Positions 50,759 through 60,144 are shown, numbered from the stretch's first letter. The stretch: DNA of 64,000 nucleotides from Vibrio sp. MEBiC08052 (GCF_001506075.1 NZ_KQ947475.1:2202390-2266389), one strand, 5' to 3'. Made by a program: numbers and translations. The notes: a model not told the origin generated them from the sequence alone.

Positions 50759-51208
50759 TTAACTGTTTTGATTGACCAATGAAAACAACGAGGTTGGCGG
50801 AGCCCGGGGCAGCTGGTTTTTACAGCATTCGGCGCGGAGTAAGAAAGGTTGAATTGTCACACGAAGCCACACCAATACAGCACGGTGAGACACCAATAGT
50901 AATGACATATGAGTGAGGCCACTCATGTGGAGCAACAAGGAACAGTAACCACACCATGCATGATGCAATACATGCGCATCCTGGTGGTTCACGGTTGTGG
51001 CGTGTGTCGTGTGATGGGCAGCCATTTGATGAGGAGAATGGTGGCTTGATCGATGCATCATCGTCTGGGAAACAAGTGGCGCCATGTAGATCATCAGTAT
51101 GGCAAGTAACCCAAGCCAAGCCACTGACCGTTGCCACTTGAGTGTCAGTCCTGAATGACTATCAGTAGTATTCGAGCCAGTAGTATGAGAGCAACCCAAT
51201 AAAATCAC
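50759..51208 (-). CDS. DUF2946-type membrane protein
   Basis: A 149-residue protein with a hydrophobic helix at about 29-47, a histidine/methionine-rich middle (MHRSSHHSPHQMAAHHTTHATTVNHQDAHVLHH), a WCGYC motif and a second hydrophobic part. This is the pattern of DUF2946 proteins, which occur beside metal-uptake or heavy-metal genes. Start is a GTG at 51208 without a strong ribosome site, so it is uncertain. It probably forms an operon with the PepSY gene 92 bp downstream. Confidence 0.7.
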   Translation of the reverse strand: MILLGCSHTTGSNTTDSHSGLTLKWQRSVAWLGLLAILMIYMAPLVSQTMMHRSSHHSPHQMAAHHTTHATTVNHQDAHVLHHAWCGYCSLLLHMSGLTHMSLLLVSHRAVLVWLRVTIQPFLLRAECCKNQLPRAPPTSLFSLVNQNS

Positions 51209-51221
51209 AACGTTTCATAAA

Positions 51222-51236
51222 TGAGAATGAATCACA
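51222..51236 (-). promoter_or_regulatory. Fur-like operator
   Basis: TGAGAATGAATCACA resembles the 7-1-7 Fur consensus TGATAATNATTATCA, with a good left half and a weak right half. It lies 14 bp upstream of the DUF2946 start. This would fit iron repression of the DUF2946-PepSY pair. Confidence 0.45.
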
Positions 51237-51618
51237 GTTCGGTATACTAACACGCTTGTATGATCGGCACCTCAAACTTTTTTGAATTGGCAGTTACAGC
51301 TGCGATTTCACGGTTCGGTTTACCGCCGGTACCGTCTGGCAACTGTTGTCGGGAGGGATTGAACACAAACATAAATTTGAATAAATATGAAACAGAGACC
51401 ACAATTTTAGAGTCTGCATTCTAAATTAAAGGTTTGTCCGCAACACGCTGCCGTCATTGGGGGGAACGTTCAAAGAACGACAATCGATCAGCAGCGGTTG
51501 CGGACAATAGTCTAACTCATATGCATAAAAACATCATGCTTAATTATTTTTTTATCGATTCGAGGCCAAGATTCAGGCCATATTGACTCCGCCAAAAATC
51601 AATCTCATCCATACAAAA
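51237..51618. other. Intergenic region carrying a large palindrome
   Basis: About 380 bp between the divergent Fur-like site and the carboxylesterase stop. The only notable structure is the 74-bp imperfect palindrome called separately; I see no gene and no terminator T run after it. Confidence 0.5.
51434..51507. repeat. 74-bp imperfect palindrome with an inner hairpin
   Basis: Outer arms TTGTCCGCAACACGCTGC and GCAGCGGTTGCGGACAA pair over 17 bp with one bulged A. The enclosed 39 bases contain CGTTC-AAA-GAACG, a second hairpin. No T run follows on either side. It could be an RNA element, a protein site, or a short mobile repeat. Confidence 0.75.
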
Positions 51619-53313
51619 TCACTGCGCCCATAGATTCGGACTGCCAAAGTGGTCGTCAAGTTCCCGGCTGAACCAACGTCCATTAAGCACATGCTGCAGC
51701 AAGTAGACTTTACTCTCTTGGCTAACGGTATGGTCATCCTCAATCATGGCTATCACATCTTTGACCGTAAAGGTCGGTTCACTACGATAAGCAATTGCCG
51801 CATTGTGGTTCGCATCCATCATATAAACGGTCTGCCCTTTATCTTCACGCTTCAGATTCCACGGGTTCCATCGCGTTGTATCAGAAAAACTCGTATGACC
51901 GGTTCGGATAAATGCCTCCAGATGACGCTTAAATAATAAACCTAAAGCCTTCGCCCCCGGAGAATCAAATGCTTTGCCTAAATATGGCTTCCGAAAGTGA
52001 TCATCCAACAGTGGCAGAAAAACCCCGTGAAATGCACCCAGATCTTTCATCTGAGATCCGACAACTGTCGGATCCGAACCGTAGTCAAACTCACCTGCAT
52101 AGATCGGTGCCCGAAAGTGTGCCGCCATCTTTTGCGCGGATTGCGCAACATTAAACGACCGATACAACATACCACCGTAGCGATAGACAAACCGATATTC
52201 ATTGACCCGTTTCGGATCCGCGGCCCAGTCTTCTTTTTGACTGAAATAAGGATCACCTAAAGCAAAGAAAGAGAACTCATCATGTCCCGTCAGCATCATG
52301 GTCGGGACTTCATTATAACGATGCGTAGCAAATCCCTCTTGCGGTAATACCGTGCCATCACGATAGAGATGCGGGAAGACGCTCATTCGAATCCCTGCAT
52401 TTTGCATCAAACGGGCAATCCGGTCTGCGGGAAGCGTCAGCAGATATTTTTTGACTGCCGGCGTCGGTTGCGCTAACCACGCTTCGGCTGATTGCTGATC
52501 CGGCTGAACCCCATCTTCGACCACCAACCGGGCAAACGCACGGCGAAAAACAATCTGGCTGGCCTCAACCGGTGATGTGGTCATCCCACCGCTAAACACA
52601 ATCGCATGCTCGAACTTACCGGCAAACAACGGCGAAATCAGCATAGCCATCACATCGCGCCCACCGGCTGAAAATCCGGAAACCGTGATATTGTCAGCCT
52701 GCCCGCCAAACTGACTGATATGATTGCGAATCCAGTCCAGTGCCCGAGCCTGATCAAGTAAGGTAAAGTTACCGGAAGCCTGAACCGCATCATCGGATTT
52801 CAGCACGTTCATGGGATTAAAACCCAGCGCTCCCAGACGGTAATTTAAAGTCACAATGACAGCATTGATATCAACAGCTAGCTGGCTCGGGTCAAACTCA
52901 TCAGCCCGCCCACCCTGATTGTTGCCACCATGAATATAGAGCACAACCGGCAGTTTTTTTTGCGTGTTCGGCCGATAGATATTCAGATTCAGGCAATCTT
53001 CATTGCCAATCACTTCACCGGATGAGACCTGAGGACAAAGATTACCTTGTTGATCGGCCTGAAAAGGTTCATCGCTCGCCTTTGGCGGCTGAGGCAGTTG
53101 CCAACGCAGGTCACCAACCGGAGCCTGAGCATAAGGGATCCCCAGCCAACGATTGGTGCCGGAACCTGAGTCCGTCACGCCGATGATAACGCCCTGCTTT
53201 AATGTCACTTGTTCTGTATAAGCGAAGGCAGAAGTCGCGCCCAAGGCCAATGACAGAGAGAGTAAAAACGTTGATAACTTACCAATAGATTGATTCATAG
53301 CATTCATTCTCAT
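51619..53313 (-). CDS. Secreted type-B carboxylesterase
   Basis: A 564-residue alpha/beta hydrolase of the carboxylesterase/cholinesterase family. The signal peptide ends near residue 31 (AFA-Y), so it is exported. EDCLNLNIY is at 105-113 and the nucleophile is Ser215 in GFSAGG, where most type-B esterases have GESAGG. The Asp/Glu and His of the triad should lie in the LTGHDEF and AFHGVFLPLLDDH regions, but I cannot fix them. It is flanked by spacers on both sides and seems monocistronic. Confidence 0.9.
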   Translation of the reverse strand: MRMNAMNQSIGKLSTFLLSLSLALGATSAFAYTEQVTLKQGVIIGVTDSGSGTNRWLGIPYAQAPVGDLRWQLPQPPKASDEPFQADQQGNLCPQVSSGEVIGNEDCLNLNIYRPNTQKKLPVVLYIHGGNNQGGRADEFDPSQLAVDINAVIVTLNYRLGALGFNPMNVLKSDDAVQASGNFTLLDQARALDWIRNHISQFGGQADNITVSGFSAGGRDVMAMLISPLFAGKFEHAIVFSGGMTTSPVEASQIVFRRAFARLVVEDGVQPDQQSAEAWLAQPTPAVKKYLLTLPADRIARLMQNAGIRMSVFPHLYRDGTVLPQEGFATHRYNEVPTMMLTGHDEFSFFALGDPYFSQKEDWAADPKRVNEYRFVYRYGGMLYRSFNVAQSAQKMAAHFRAPIYAGEFDYGSDPTVVGSQMKDLGAFHGVFLPLLDDHFRKPYLGKAFDSPGAKALGLLFKRHLEAFIRTGHTSFSDTTRWNPWNLKREDKGQTVYMMDANHNAAIAYRSEPTFTVKDVIAMIEDDHTVSQESKVYLLQHVLNGRWFSRELDDHFGSPNLWAQ

Positions 53314-53365
53314 CCAGTGGGGTCACAGTCGATTGATTGCAAGTGGTAATGACATTCAAAACAAA

Positions 53366-53404
53366 AAAACCGGCCGGCTTCAATCAGGAAGCTACGCCGG
53401 TTTT
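53366..53404 (-). terminator. Hairpin terminator between rlmF and the carboxylesterase gene
   Basis: AAAACCGGC / GCCGGTTTT with an inner GCTTC / GAAGC pair; on the minus strand it is followed by a T run. It probably stops read-through from rlmF, 200 bp upstream. Confidence 0.75.
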
Positions 53405-53606
53405 GCCTTCAGGAAGCAACACTGAAGTGACAATCCAGAAGACTCAACGACAATAATATAAATAGCCGAGGCCGTCTATTTATCCGCGCATAATTTTGCA
53501 CAAAGTGTTTGAGCATCACTAAAAAGTATTTTGAAATCAATAAATAGCGGCAGAACTATCACCTATCTGAATCAATATTGTCAGAATAGAAATAGAAGCT
53601 TATCTT

Positions 53607-54740
53607 TTACACGCAAACAGACTCTGTCAGCCACTGCTGACGTTGTGCTGAGGTCATAAATGTCCAGGCAATAAAACGACTGTTCTTCTGTCCTTGGTTC
53701 ATTTCCACGATTTGGATCTCCTGCACACCGACTTTTTGTAGCTGTTTCTGCATCCAACGTACATTGTCTTTCTTAGAGATCAGGGTGGTGAACCAAAGAA
53801 CTTGCTCAGAAAACTCACGGCTTTCCAGCGCCATGTTCTTAATAAAAGCCGCCTCTCCGCCCGGGCACCAGAGCTCGGCTTTTTGTCCGCCGAAATTGAG
53901 CGTCGGCTGAGAGGAATGATATTTACTGACTGCGTGGCCGCGCTTCACACGGTTGGCATTCAGGTTATTCAACTTTCGCTGAGTGCCTTGTGCAGCCGCT
54001 TGCAATGACTCATGAAATGGCGGGTTACAGGTGGTGATATGATATCGCTCACCCGGCTGGATAATGTCTTTGAACAGACAACGGCTGTCTGGCTGTAACC
54101 GACATTCAACCTTGCCCTGAAGTACAGGATTACTTGCAGCGATACGCTTGGCATTCTTAATTGAGACCGGGTCGATATCACTGGCGGTGTACTGCCAGCC
54201 ATAGTCGCAGACACCGATGATCGGGTAGATACAGTTCGCGCCGACACCGATATCGAGCGCCTTAACCTGAGCCAATACGAGATTCGGCTCATGGCTCAAC
54301 AAGTCTGCGGCTCGGTGAATATAATCCGCCCGACCGGGAATCGGCGGACAAAGGTATCCCGGTGGAATATCCCAGTCTGCCACTTGATAATACTGGCTCA
54401 ACAACGCTTTATTCAGCTGTTTCACCGCCAGCGGATCAGCAAAATTGATCGTCTGTTCACCTTTCGGGTTGCGCGTGACATGCTTTTTCAGTTCAGGTAG
54501 CGCTTTGACCAGTTCGACAAAATTATAGCGCCCCTGATGCTTATTCCGCGGGTGTAACCCCTTGGAAGCCCCCACTTTCTTTACGTGAACATCAGATGAT
54601 GGTTTCGTTGGCATCGGGCATTTAGCTTTCTTTGTCAGCTTGCTGTTTGGGCTCATGTGACTCATATTGGTTGGGAAAAACGCGTTATTGTCCCCTTTTT
54701 TCGCCCGTGTTTCCAGAATTGAACGATTGCCATAGCTCAT
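53607..54740 (-). CDS. rlmF: 23S rRNA (adenine-1618-N6)-methyltransferase
   Basis: A 377-residue SAM-dependent methyltransferase, longer than the ~308-residue E. coli enzyme because of a basic, low-complexity N-terminal extension of about 60 residues; translation could instead begin at an inner ATG. The NPPF catalytic motif is in [12 protein letters not shown], and the SAM-binding strand in [16 protein letters not shown]. The following [24 protein letters not shown] is typical of RlmF. Confidence 0.93.
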   Translation of the reverse strand: MSYGNRSILETRAKKGDNNAFFPTNMSHMSPNSKLTKKAKCPMPTKPSSDVHVKKVGASKGLHPRNKHQGRYNFVELVKALPELKKHVTRNPKGEQTINFADPLAVKQLNKALLSQYYQVADWDIPPGYLCPPIPGRADYIHRAADLLSHEPNLVLAQVKALDIGVGANCIYPIIGVCDYGWQYTASDIDPVSIKNAKRIAASNPVLQGKVECRLQPDSRCLFKDIIQPGERYHITTCNPPFHESLQAAAQGTQRKLNNLNANRVKRGHAVSKYHSSQPTLNFGGQKAELWCPGGEAAFIKNMALESREFSEQVLWFTTLISKKDNVRWMQKQLQKVGVQEIQIVEMNQGQKNSRFIAWTFMTSAQRQQWLTESVCV

Positions 54741-54837
54741 GGGTAATGGTCACCTCCGGCCATGAAATAACCGGAGGGATAAGTCATGGAACCAAAACGG
54801 ATTAACCGCGAATGTTTTGACTCCAATCAACAGCAAA

Positions 54838-55491
54838 TTACTGACAGTCACTTCTTGTGCTGTATCCGCCCATAGAAACAGACAGATTATTTTGTGTCTG
54901 TTTACCTAAAGTAACTTTCGCGCCCATTGATGCAGAGCCATTCACCGTATTGACATGACACAGGTTCGCCTGTGCACCCATTGCAACGGTCACGTTGGCT
55001 TTCTGCGCGTAGAAATTATTCACATCTTCGTTAAACGATGCACCCATGCTGACATCCAGATCCAGAGTGTTGACGTTTCCTTTCAGCTCATAGGAAGCAC
55101 CCATTGAGCCTTTCACCGCCAATTTTTCATCCGTCAACGCACAATCATCGGCAACAACCGCAACACCAAACTGCGCTTCAACTGCTTTCAATGGCTGATC
55201 GGTATAAATCTTCACGGTCAGTTTATCCGGCCAGATACCTTCATCACGATAGCCGTCATTCACCAGCGAAAGCTCATTGGCGGAGACACCCAGTTGCAGT
55301 TTATCCAGCAGATACTGCTTACCGGAAGCAACAACCTGCGGCGTGCTGTTGCAAACCACTTCTGCATTGATACCTTTTGACAGCACCAGCTGATTGAATG
55401 AATCAACCGGAAAAGTCTGCTCTGCGGCATACAGCGGTGAGGACATCACCACACCGGCAAGTGCCAGACATTTCATGGATGGAAACTTCAT
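54838..55491 (-). CDS. GIN-domain protein (DUF2807), secreted
   Basis: A 217-residue exported protein: signal peptide ending YAA-E near residue 23, then a beta-helical GIN/DUF2807 repeat domain. Repeats are visible as three MGA segments (SMGASYELKGN, SMGASFNEDVN, AMGAQANLC). The family is often called putative auto-transporter adhesin head domain, with no known activity. It lies 76 bp after the P450 stop, on the same strand, but I doubt that it belongs to that operon. Confidence 0.8.
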   Translation of the reverse strand: MKFPSMKCLALAGVVMSSPLYAAEQTFPVDSFNQLVLSKGINAEVVCNSTPQVVASGKQYLLDKLQLGVSANELSLVNDGYRDEGIWPDKLTVKIYTDQPLKAVEAQFGVAVVADDCALTDEKLAVKGSMGASYELKGNVNTLDLDVSMGASFNEDVNNFYAQKANVTVAMGAQANLCHVNTVNGSASMGAKVTLGKQTQNNLSVSMGGYSTRSDCQ

Positions 55492-55567
55492 AGTAACTCC
55501 TTATAAGTTGAGGCTAACATGCCTATTGATAATATACCTGCCATATACACGCATAAGTGCATAACAG

Positions 55568-56953
55568 TTATGACAATACGTGTGCCTGTTCACTGTGCTG
55601 TGATGCCAGAGAAACCGGCAAAACCGATGAATGCGCCACGACCTGAAAAGCAACGACACCCCGCGGATGGAGATTGGTATCAAATTTCGGACGAAGATTT
55701 AACATCTGCATTTGCGGAGCCAGGGTAAAGCGGCATTCTGAACACAGCCTCAGCAGCGTAAATGCCAGCTGATTGAGGGACAGCGTCATCCCGACACAAT
55801 TTCGTTTTCCCTGCCCGAACGGCAGATAAGTGGTCGGGTCAAGCCGTTTGAGTTGCAGGAAGCGGTCAATATTGAAATCAGCAGGATTCTCCCAGTATTC
55901 CTCATTGCGGTGAATCAGCCAGGGCGAGAACATCACATTGGTCCCTTTTTCGAGCCGATAGCCATCAATCTCAACGTCTTCACTAGTGGTTCTTTCGATA
56001 ATCGGCGAAACCGGAGTCAGCCGGAGTGACTCTTTCACCACCGCCATCGTGACCGGACAGCGCTGAATCGACCACGCTACATCTTCCAGTTTCTCTGCTT
56101 CCTCGCGGATACGTTGGATCACTTCCGGGTTGCGGGCCAGATGAATCAGACACCAACAGAGATTGGTTGCCGGATTATCAATACTACCGAACAGATTCCC
56201 CATCAGCATATTGACCAGTGAAGCCATATTCTGCGGCTGATTTTCAACATCAAGTGTCTGCGCCAGTGCTGCAATCATAGTATCGGGTTCTGCCGTGACC
56301 AGTGCCCGTTCGGTCAGTTCGCGGATTTTAGCCTGATAGGCCAGTAGTTCCGGATCATTACGCAGTGCTTCCGGATTGTCCGGTGTCGCCATCTGAATCA
56401 TCCGGAAGAAAATCTCGTGATTCAGGGTGACAAAACGCATCCCTTCTTCAACCGAAACTGAACTACCGATAAACGGGTCCAGCACATTGCGGGCAGCCCA
56501 TTCGACGCAAACCGGCCAGATATCATCAATACCACCGGCGCCGCAACCTGCTGTCAGAAAACGCTCGGTAATCCAGTCGGCGGCTTCAGCCATGGCCGCG
56601 TGAGTGCGCTCCAGTTTCGGACTGACCAGCGGCGCAGTCATTTTCCGGCCGTTTTTCCACTCTTCACCATCTTTGGCAAACGTCAGTGAATCACCCAGAA
56701 TGATCCGTCCGACAGCTGACGATGAAGGCAGTTTGTCTACTTCTTTGACAAAGCTGTCGTAATGATCGAGCCAGTATTGCACATGCTCGGCTTTGCCCAG
56801 AATAACCAGTTCGCTTTCCCCTTCACAAATGAGCCGGAATGCGCCCTGATGTTGTTTGAACCCATCCTCAATCACTTTGAGAATGCCAAAACTATGAAGT
56901 CTTTTCAGCGTGACGTGTTCTGTCGGTAGCTGTTGTTGTGATGATATGGTCAT
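55568..56953 (-). CDS. Cytochrome P450
   Basis: A 461-residue soluble P450. The heme-binding loop FGQGKRNCVG is at 379-388 with Cys386 as the axial ligand, and the K-helix ExxR is Glu308-Arg311. The I-helix reads GSIDNPATN at 256-264, where most P450s have the acid-Thr pair (D/E)T, so oxygen activation may be unusual. There is no ferredoxin or reductase gene nearby. Last gene of the cluster, 34 bp after the KASIII-like gene. It probably oxidises the cluster product; the substrate is unknown. Confidence 0.93.
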   Translation of the reverse strand: MTISSQQQLPTEHVTLKRLHSFGILKVIEDGFKQHQGAFRLICEGESELVILGKAEHVQYWLDHYDSFVKEVDKLPSSSAVGRIILGDSLTFAKDGEEWKNGRKMTAPLVSPKLERTHAAMAEAADWITERFLTAGCGAGGIDDIWPVCVEWAARNVLDPFIGSSVSVEEGMRFVTLNHEIFFRMIQMATPDNPEALRNDPELLAYQAKIRELTERALVTAEPDTMIAALAQTLDVENQPQNMASLVNMLMGNLFGSIDNPATNLCWCLIHLARNPEVIQRIREEAEKLEDVAWSIQRCPVTMAVVKESLRLTPVSPIIERTTSEDVEIDGYRLEKGTNVMFSPWLIHRNEEYWENPADFNIDRFLQLKRLDPTTYLPFGQGKRNCVGMTLSLNQLAFTLLRLCSECRFTLAPQMQMLNLRPKFDTNLHPRGVVAFQVVAHSSVLPVSLASQHSEQAHVLS

Positions 56954-56987
56954 ATTCTTTCTCCCTGATCCGGACCCCCTTTGTACA

Positions 56988-58016
56988 TCACTGAATCATG
57001 TTCATGGATTGCCGACTCGTATGAATACCGTTTTTTGCAGTGGATGCTTTGTCTAAAGTAACTGATGGCGAAAAATGAACATGGCAGGCACCAACATAAG
57101 CACCGGAGCCAATTGAAAGTAGTGCGATATCTTCCGCTGTTTCCTCACCGGGCAACGCCTGAGAGTCGTAATAACGTTGAAGCAATAAAAAAGGATCGGT
57201 GGCACAGCAATGGCCGATTTCGGGCAACAGATCCAGATTCAGACAAGCACCGGTTTCCGGGAAACTTCTGGAAAAGTTCATCCAGCTCAGCTTGTTAATA
57301 TTATGCGGCAGAATCACCTGCCGGGAATGCGTATCAAACGCCACTGCCTGTAATGCATCCATCACCATGTGATGATGCGCGGCAAAGAAGTCGCGATTTT
57401 GCTGCTCATGACCAAACAGTCCGCCATGAAATTCCGGATGATGCTGCAAATGGAGCCGCTTAATCTGACATCCACCGGGAAGATTATCGACAACCAGTCC
57501 CACAAAGGCATCACCCATCATGGTACAGCCGGGAATATAGCGCTGACCAAGCGGAAATTGTGAGAATGAATCACCAATCAGCAGCATCACCCGTTTTGCC
57601 ACGCCACAGTCAAGCAACGATTTCGCCAGCGACAGTCCCCAGAATCCACTGCCACAGTTATGTTGGTTTACTTCGTAGCACCGCTCAACCTGACTCAGCG
57701 TCGGATGACTCCGGCACAGTTCACGGGGAAAATCGATACCATCGGCATGCTGAACCGGAAAAGCATGAACATAAACCAGTGTATCCACCACCGGTTCATC
57801 GACTGGTCGTGGTTCAACTGATAACGCCATATCCGACAGCAGCCGAAGAAATGCCTGACGAATACTCATATCCGCCGGGAGTGCCGCAACGCTGTCCATT
57901 CCGAACAACTGCCGGAAAACTCTGGCATCCACGGCCCGGCCTCCGGCAGCCTGAACAACCTCTCCGACATCAATCCGCAAATCCGGAATAAAAGAAGACA
58001 TCGCAGTTATGCGCAT
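56988..58016 (-). CDS. KASIII-like acyltransferase/condensing enzyme B
   Basis: A 342-residue thiolase-fold protein. The nucleophile is Cys121 in NQHNCGSG and the general base His238 in LPHNIN, but the third catalytic position is His269 in GHCCATDP, where FabH has Asn in GNTSAAS. It is a paralogue of the protein at 60170-61123. The ATG overlaps the preceding stop by 10 bp (ATGCGCATAA). Homologues in other clusters act as acyl transferases or ketosynthases on carrier-bound or CoA-bound substrates; which applies here is not known. Confidence 0.85.
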   Translation of the reverse strand: MRITAMSSFIPDLRIDVGEVVQAAGGRAVDARVFRQLFGMDSVAALPADMSIRQAFLRLLSDMALSVEPRPVDEPVVDTLVYVHAFPVQHADGIDFPRELCRSHPTLSQVERCYEVNQHNCGSGFWGLSLAKSLLDCGVAKRVMLLIGDSFSQFPLGQRYIPGCTMMGDAFVGLVVDNLPGGCQIKRLHLQHHPEFHGGLFGHEQQNRDFFAAHHHMVMDALQAVAFDTHSRQVILPHNINKLSWMNFSRSFPETGACLNLDLLPEIGHCCATDPFLLLQRYYDSQALPGEETAEDIALLSIGSGAYVGACHVHFSPSVTLDKASTAKNGIHTSRQSMNMIQ

Positions 58017-58960
58017 ACGTCTTCCTCCTGATGAGAAAAACCAACCCCGGTCAGAATACCCTCGTCATAACGGATCAGCAGATAATCCTGCTCCGGCTGA
58101 CCATACTGTTCAAGCGCAGCAAACGGAGCGGCACACAGAAGCTTTTCATCAATAGCTATCTGTTTTGCACCAATGGCAATCTGTTTTTCATCAATAGAGA
58201 TATGCCTTTCTTCAGTCGTCACCGGTGCTCCATCGTGCTCAAGCTGTTGCCCGACATCCGACAACTGAACCAGCAGTGCCGGAGAAGCAATAATCCGGGT
58301 TTGTGGGGAAAGGCCGAAGTGAGTGATCATTTCCTGAATTGACTGACCGAGATCCCGTTCAGTGACATGTGTATGCTTACGGTATCCTGCGTAAACCCAG
58401 CCACTGCCGGAACGGCTGATCTTGACGATACAGGCCGTGTTTTCCGGAGCCAGTTCATCCATCAGCGCAGAACGGTACAGTAAATGTTTCTGATCAGCGA
58501 TCAGCAATAGCGCCGAACTGTCTCTTTCCTGAATGTAACGATGGATGCAGTCCAGTGCCATAAACGGTGCGGATAAACCACGATCACTGATCGCCAGTCC
58601 GAAACTCTGTTCTCCCAGTTCCAGTGAATGAATCACGTAATTGACCACCGAGGTTCCCAGATGGAGATCCGGTGTCCAGTGCGCCAGAATTACCGTATCG
58701 ACATCACTTAAGTCTGTGCTCTGACGCAGACGGGGCAGCAGTTGTTCGAACATGCTGGCAAAGGCCGCTTTATCTTCGGCTCGGATGCAGTTTTCCACCC
58801 GGCTCATATGATTGTCATAATACAGACCGTTTGATTTGAAAAAGGCAGCGATAAAGTCTTCCCAGTGTCCCTGCTGTTCCAGCCATTCCGGGTTAAATGT
58901 TTCTAGATTACCGAATGTATCCCAGATAATCTGTTGTTGATTAATGACGGTTTTCATCAC
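58007..58960 (-). CDS. KASIII-like protein lacking the active-site cysteine
   Basis: A 317-residue thiolase-fold relative. Where paralogues have Cys-Gly-Ser-Gly this protein has LSAP (Leu129 aligns with Cys), and the PHN motif is replaced by ASPALL. It is thus likely non-catalytic and may be a partner subunit, as in ketosynthase/chain-length-factor pairs. A threefold heptad repeat is inserted at residues 254-274 (ISIDEKQ, IAIGAKQ, IAIDEKL). It starts within the end of the acyl dehydrogenase gene (ATGA overlap) and its own end overlaps the next KASIII-like gene. Confidence 0.7.
   Translation of the reverse strand: MMKTVINQQQIIWDTFGNLETFNPEWLEQQGHWEDFIAAFFKSNGLYYDNHMSRVENCIRAEDKAAFASMFEQLLPRLRQSTDLSDVDTVILAHWTPDLHLGTSVVNYVIHSLELGEQSFGLAISDRGLSAPFMALDCIHRYIQERDSSALLLIADQKHLLYRSALMDELAPENTACIVKISRSGSGWVYAGYRKHTHVTERDLGQSIQEMITHFGLSPQTRIIASPALLVQLSDVGQQLEHDGAPVTTEERHISIDEKQIAIGAKQIAIDEKLLCAAPFAALEQYGQPEQDYLLIRYDEGILTGVGFSHQEEDVCA
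58139..58201 (-). repeat. Three 21-bp imperfect tandem repeats inside the inactive KASIII-like gene
   Basis: Encodes residues 254-274 as three heptads (ISIDEKQ/IAIGAKQ/IAIDEKL). The DNA units, such as ATCAATAGCTATCTGTTTT, CACCAATGGCAATCTG and TCATCAATAGAGATATG, are similar but not identical, suggesting repeat expansion followed by drift. Confidence 0.7.
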
Positions 58961-60144
58961 GCAGCCCCTAAACTTGCCGTGTAGGAACGAAAGGCGTTCA
59001 GACGATGGATATTGGTTGTCCCTTCCATATATTCGAAAGCGAAAGCATCCCGGTAACGTTTCTGCAACGCAGCATCAGTCAGCCACTGTTCAGGCAGGTG
59101 ATGCGGCAGCAAAAGCGCAACCTGCTCGGCAAACCGGGTCGCCTGACGTTTCAACTGACTGGTCAGATGTACTTTGGCATCGCCGTGCTGATAACCTTCA
59201 CCCACCTGAAGTAGTTTCTGGTACAGGGCATGATACTGACGCCATTCATGTGCCAGCCCGGTGACATTGGCCTGTTCCAGTACGGTCAGTAATCCTCGTG
59301 CCGTCCCCAGCGCCATCGCTGCCACCAGCGGACGGTGTTTTTCAAACACAGTACTGATCGCGGTGATCCCTTGACGCAGACCACTCTCATGCAGACCAAG
59401 AATATGCTCAGCACGGACCGGCAGGTTACGCATTTCAATTCGTGACAAACCGGCACCGGCAAGGCCATAAGCATCCAGCGGGGTGACAGTAAATGTTTCC
59501 TGATGCGCAGCCGGTTCAACCATGACCAGACGCTGGCTATTGCCCATCCGGGCAAAGACCAGTCCGACGCTGGCAAGCTGAGCACCACCGATAAACATCT
59601 TCTCACCATTCAGTAGATAATAATCATCTTCCGGAGTCAGTGTGGCTGAAATGCCCTGAGCGTCAGACCCAAAATCAGGCTCCGTCACGGCAAAAAATGT
59701 CCAGACCGGCTGTTGCAGATAACGGGAGAAGAAGAATTCCTGCTGAGATTCGTTCCCCAGAGCCATGACTGCCCGGCAGGACAATGATGTTCCCGGCATC
59801 GCCATCATACCGCTGGCATCAAATCTCGAAATATATTCAACCAAAGCTAGATAATGGATAAAATTTTCCGGGTCAAATGCCATTTCATTCAGACGTTCCC
59901 GGTAAGGATTATATTGGTCAGGTAATCCGATATGAGAAATTGCCAGCAAAACGTCATCGCATAGTAATTGACGTGCGGCATCAGGATCGGTTTCAATCAA
60001 TAAACCTGCTTGTGCAAACTTAATTAAATGTTTATCCAGCCCGGATAATTTAAGTTCCTGTTCAATACACATGGTTGTGCTCCATTGGCCAATATTTGTC
60101 TGACTTAATAAGTGATCATAATTCTTTATGGATAATTCGATCAT
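58957..60144 (-). CDS. Acyl-CoA dehydrogenase-like flavoprotein 2
   Basis: A 395-residue FAD enzyme of the acyl-CoA dehydrogenase fold. VTEPDFGSDAQG is the FAD/substrate loop, and EYMEGTTNIHRLN near residues 371-383 carries the glutamate equivalent to the catalytic base of medium-chain dehydrogenases. It resembles dehydrogenases in biosynthetic clusters that oxidise carrier-bound acyl or prolyl groups. Its gene is translationally linked to the next. The ATG is 25 bp after the stop of the upstream KASIII-like gene. Confidence 0.88.
   Translation of the reverse strand: MIELSIKNYDHLLSQTNIGQWSTTMCIEQELKLSGLDKHLIKFAQAGLLIETDPDAARQLLCDDVLLAISHIGLPDQYNPYRERLNEMAFDPENFIHYLALVEYISRFDASGMMAMPGTSLSCRAVMALGNESQQEFFFSRYLQQPVWTFFAVTEPDFGSDAQGISATLTPEDDYYLLNGEKMFIGGAQLASVGLVFARMGNSQRLVMVEPAAHQETFTVTPLDAYGLAGAGLSRIEMRNLPVRAEHILGLHESGLRQGITAISTVFEKHRPLVAAMALGTARGLLTVLEQANVTGLAHEWRQYHALYQKLLQVGEGYQHGDAKVHLTSQLKRQATRFAEQVALLLPHHLPEQWLTDAALQKRYRDAFAFEYMEGTTNIHRLNAFRSYTASLGAA

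Noticed and set aside
54838..55491. GIN-domain gene as part of the P450/KASIII operon
   Set aside because: Same strand and only 76 bp away, but a secreted beta-helical protein has no evident role and lacks the overlap seen among the other genes.
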